Positions 62,400 to 64,000 of a stretch of DNA of 64,000 bases are shown piece after piece. The notes under the pieces are model-generated. The model was not told where the DNA came from. It was given only the letters and a program-made list of their open reading frames with translations, and ran no database searches. The DNA is from Hirudinaria manillensis. Taxonomy: Eukaryota; Annelida; Clitellata; Hirudinida; Hirudinidae. Position 1 is the first letter of the stretch; each line of letters starts with the position of its first letter. The position numbers and the translations under genes are program-made. The DNA is taken from the NCBI GenBank assembly GCA_034509925.1, contig CM067526.1, forward strand, positions 4,518,501-4,582,500. The letters are read 5' to 3'.

Positions 62400-62759
62400 T
62401 AGACGGATTCGAATGCGAACTTAAGATCTGCGGCCGGCACTGGTTTCCGGAAAACACAAAAAACGGGAGCTGGAAACTCAAAGGGCGTCTGAGAAGAAGA
62501 AGATTTTTTTTACTGCAAAGTCAGAATTAATCGAGGAATATTTCATGAAGGGAAGGAATATGAAATTCAGACTGAAATTGAAACATGAATCGAAAATCCT
62601 GTCCACACAAATAATAATAATAAATAATAATAATAATTAATAAATTATTTAAATAAGTTAGAATTAACTTAAATGGGTAGGATTTTTATTCATTTTTATA
62701 GGTGATGTCTTTGACGGAGATGACTCCTTTTTCTTTTTTCCTTTCTTTCGTTTTCTTTG

Positions 62760-62765
62760 AATAAA
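62760..62765 (+). terminator. Poly(A) signal candidate for the BCR/ABR-like gene
   Basis: AATAAA 513 nt past the main stop codon. AAT-repeat sequence at 62611-62640 contains other AATAAA matches, so the real cleavage site is uncertain. Confidence 0.4.
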
Positions 62766-62823
62766 ATGTTTCCATATCTTTGTTGCGGGCGATAATTGAT
62801 TTCGCGTGCACTCGAAGATTACC

Positions 62824-62865
62824 ATGACGACGAACACCTGTTACGAACCGCAGCTCGTGGAATTG
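62824..62865 (+). CDS. Possible first coding exon of the next plus-strand gene (weak)
   Basis: ATG in good context (ATTACCATGACG) opens 14 codons (MTTNTCYEPQLVEL) and ends at a strong donor TTG|gtaaga. No matching downstream exon is identified in the remaining 1.1 kb, so this is only a candidate. It is too short to assign to any family. Confidence 0.2.
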
Positions 62866-63605
62866 GTAAGAAGCGTTACATCAGCGGCTAGAGCGAGGTT
62901 GACGAAAATTCTTAATTTTGAGGTCAATTGGTGCACTCGTTGGTTTGTGTTGTTGTTGTGGTAGTGGTGTTATTGTTGTTGTTGTTTCGTGTATCATGCA
63001 ACAGGAGAAGATGTTTTATTGTTGTAATGATGTATTGAACGATGATTGTTTGTGTTACTGTAGACGAAGTTCCATGGAATAAGCAAAATTGTTGCTACTT
63101 TAATCGAGATACTGCTTAGGATGGAACAGTTGTACATTAGTATCATGTTATATAAAATTTAATACGTAAAATATAATATTATCTACATTATAATATATTA
63201 TATAGGTCTTTATTATAAATTTTTTTATTATAAATTTACATTTATTTTAGAATTAATTTAATATCACAGAACAAATATCGGTAGCTTTTTCTGTTTTTCT
63301 TTCTTTCAGCTAAACACTCAAGTTATTGATTGCAAAACAGTGAATACAAAGTCAAATACAAAGCAAAATAAATACAATACAAAGTAAATGCAGAGTAAAT
63401 AAGCTTCGAAAGCGCCATCTGTTTCACATTTGCAAGTTGCGTAAATTATTTCATCTTCAAAGATGCCGCATTTAAAAGCAAAAAGATGGAAATTTCGAGA
63501 ACTACGACAATTCAACAACTTGAAGTTCTTTGAACACAAACACGGAGTCATTTCACGTGTTCAGGGAGGAAAAGAAAACTGCAGTTCGTGTTTAAATGTT
63601 TGTAT

Positions 63606-63858
63606 TTAAATGTTGCCAAAAACATTTTTTGTTGATTCTAAACTTCTGAGAAATGGCGTCTGAAATGATTTTTCATTTGGATTTGTTATTGATTTATTGG
63701 CCACCAACCAACTGCTGTAGTTGTTATTGTTGTTGATGTAGCTACTGCTGTCGTAGTTGCTCTTGTTGTTGTTGTTGAGGAAGTGTTGCGTTCGTTGGAT
63801 GTGTTGTTGCAGATTTCTTTTCGTCAAGTGAACATCACCACAAACAAAGCAAACATTT
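63606..63858 (-). CDS. Probable last exon of a gene with one C2H2 zinc finger, partial
   Basis: On the minus strand a good acceptor (TTTTTATTCCAAG, ending at 63859) opens 84 codons that end at TAA (63608-63606). The start encodes CFVCGDVHLTKRNLQQHIQRTQH, spaced Cys-x2-Cys-x12-His-x5-His with the conserved Leu. The usual Phe is replaced by His, as in a degenerate C2H2 finger. After it comes an Asn/Ser-rich tail (FLNNNNKSNY, YINNNNNYSSW) from CAA/AAC-type repeats. Upstream exons would lie beyond 64000, so the gene would run toward the BCR/ABR-like gene and converge with it. No family is assigned. Confidence 0.4.
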
Positions 63859-64000
63859 CTTGGAATAAAAACAAAACAAAACAAACAATCACCTTAAGTT
63901 ACACAAAAAACAATTGTAAACAATGCTATCAAAAAGTTTGAATTGATGGAACGAGTGGGAATGATGGAGAAGCGTGAAAAAGAAAACTGGTTTACCAAAG

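Overview
The window looks like nuclear DNA from an invertebrate animal. The evidence is spliced genes with GT-AG introns and metazoan families (a T-box factor of the TBX1/10 type and a BCR/ABR-type Rho regulator), AT-rich non-coding DNA full of AAT/ATT and GAT/GTC microsatellites, and intron-bearing Pol III tRNA genes. I cannot fix the phylum from sequence alone.

Region 1 (1-33345) is one huge head-to-tail tandem array with a 246-bp unit. Each unit carries one tRNA-Leu(CAA) gene on the minus strand: a 112-nt gene with a 28-nt anticodon-loop intron, internal A and B boxes and a T4 terminator 6 nt downstream. I count 134 units with a complete 3' end, plus a partial unit at the window start and a deleted, diverged unit at the right edge. 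The array runs off the left end of the window. From 1 to 22.2 kb it is almost identical from unit to unit. From 22.2 to 30.4 kb it is peppered with 1-2 bp indels (sequence error or decay), and from 30.5 to 33.3 kb it is clean again. The very long open frames here, on both strands, are artefacts of a repeat length divisible by 3.

Region 2 (33346-35790) is AT-rich and I recognise nothing in it. A TATA/initiator promoter candidate (about 35800-35990) precedes an eight-exon plus-strand gene at 36109-46350. It encodes a predicted 680-aa T-box transcription factor with an eh1-like repressor motif in exon 1, a full T-box over exons 2-6, and a C-terminal motif like that of TBX1.

Region 3 (46702-52908) is intergenic or intronic DNA dominated by microsatellites, with one weak candidate for a small secreted acidic protein.

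Region 4 (52909-62247) is a plus-strand gene of at least 28 exons whose phases all join in one frame (about 1063 aa). It encodes DH (RhoGEF), PH with an inserted coiled coil, C2 and RhoGAP domains in the BCR/ABR order. No BCR-type N-terminal oligomerisation/kinase region is visible; upstream exons may exist. Splicing features of note are a GC-AG intron, a stop-free 96-bp intron and a possible alternative last exon.

Region 5 (62400-64000) holds a poly(A) signal, a possible first exon of another plus-strand gene, and the likely last exon of a minus-strand gene with one C2H2 zinc finger. The genes form no operon. The only relation I would infer is that the Pol III array lies about 2.8 kb upstream of the T-box gene and could act as a chromatin boundary.
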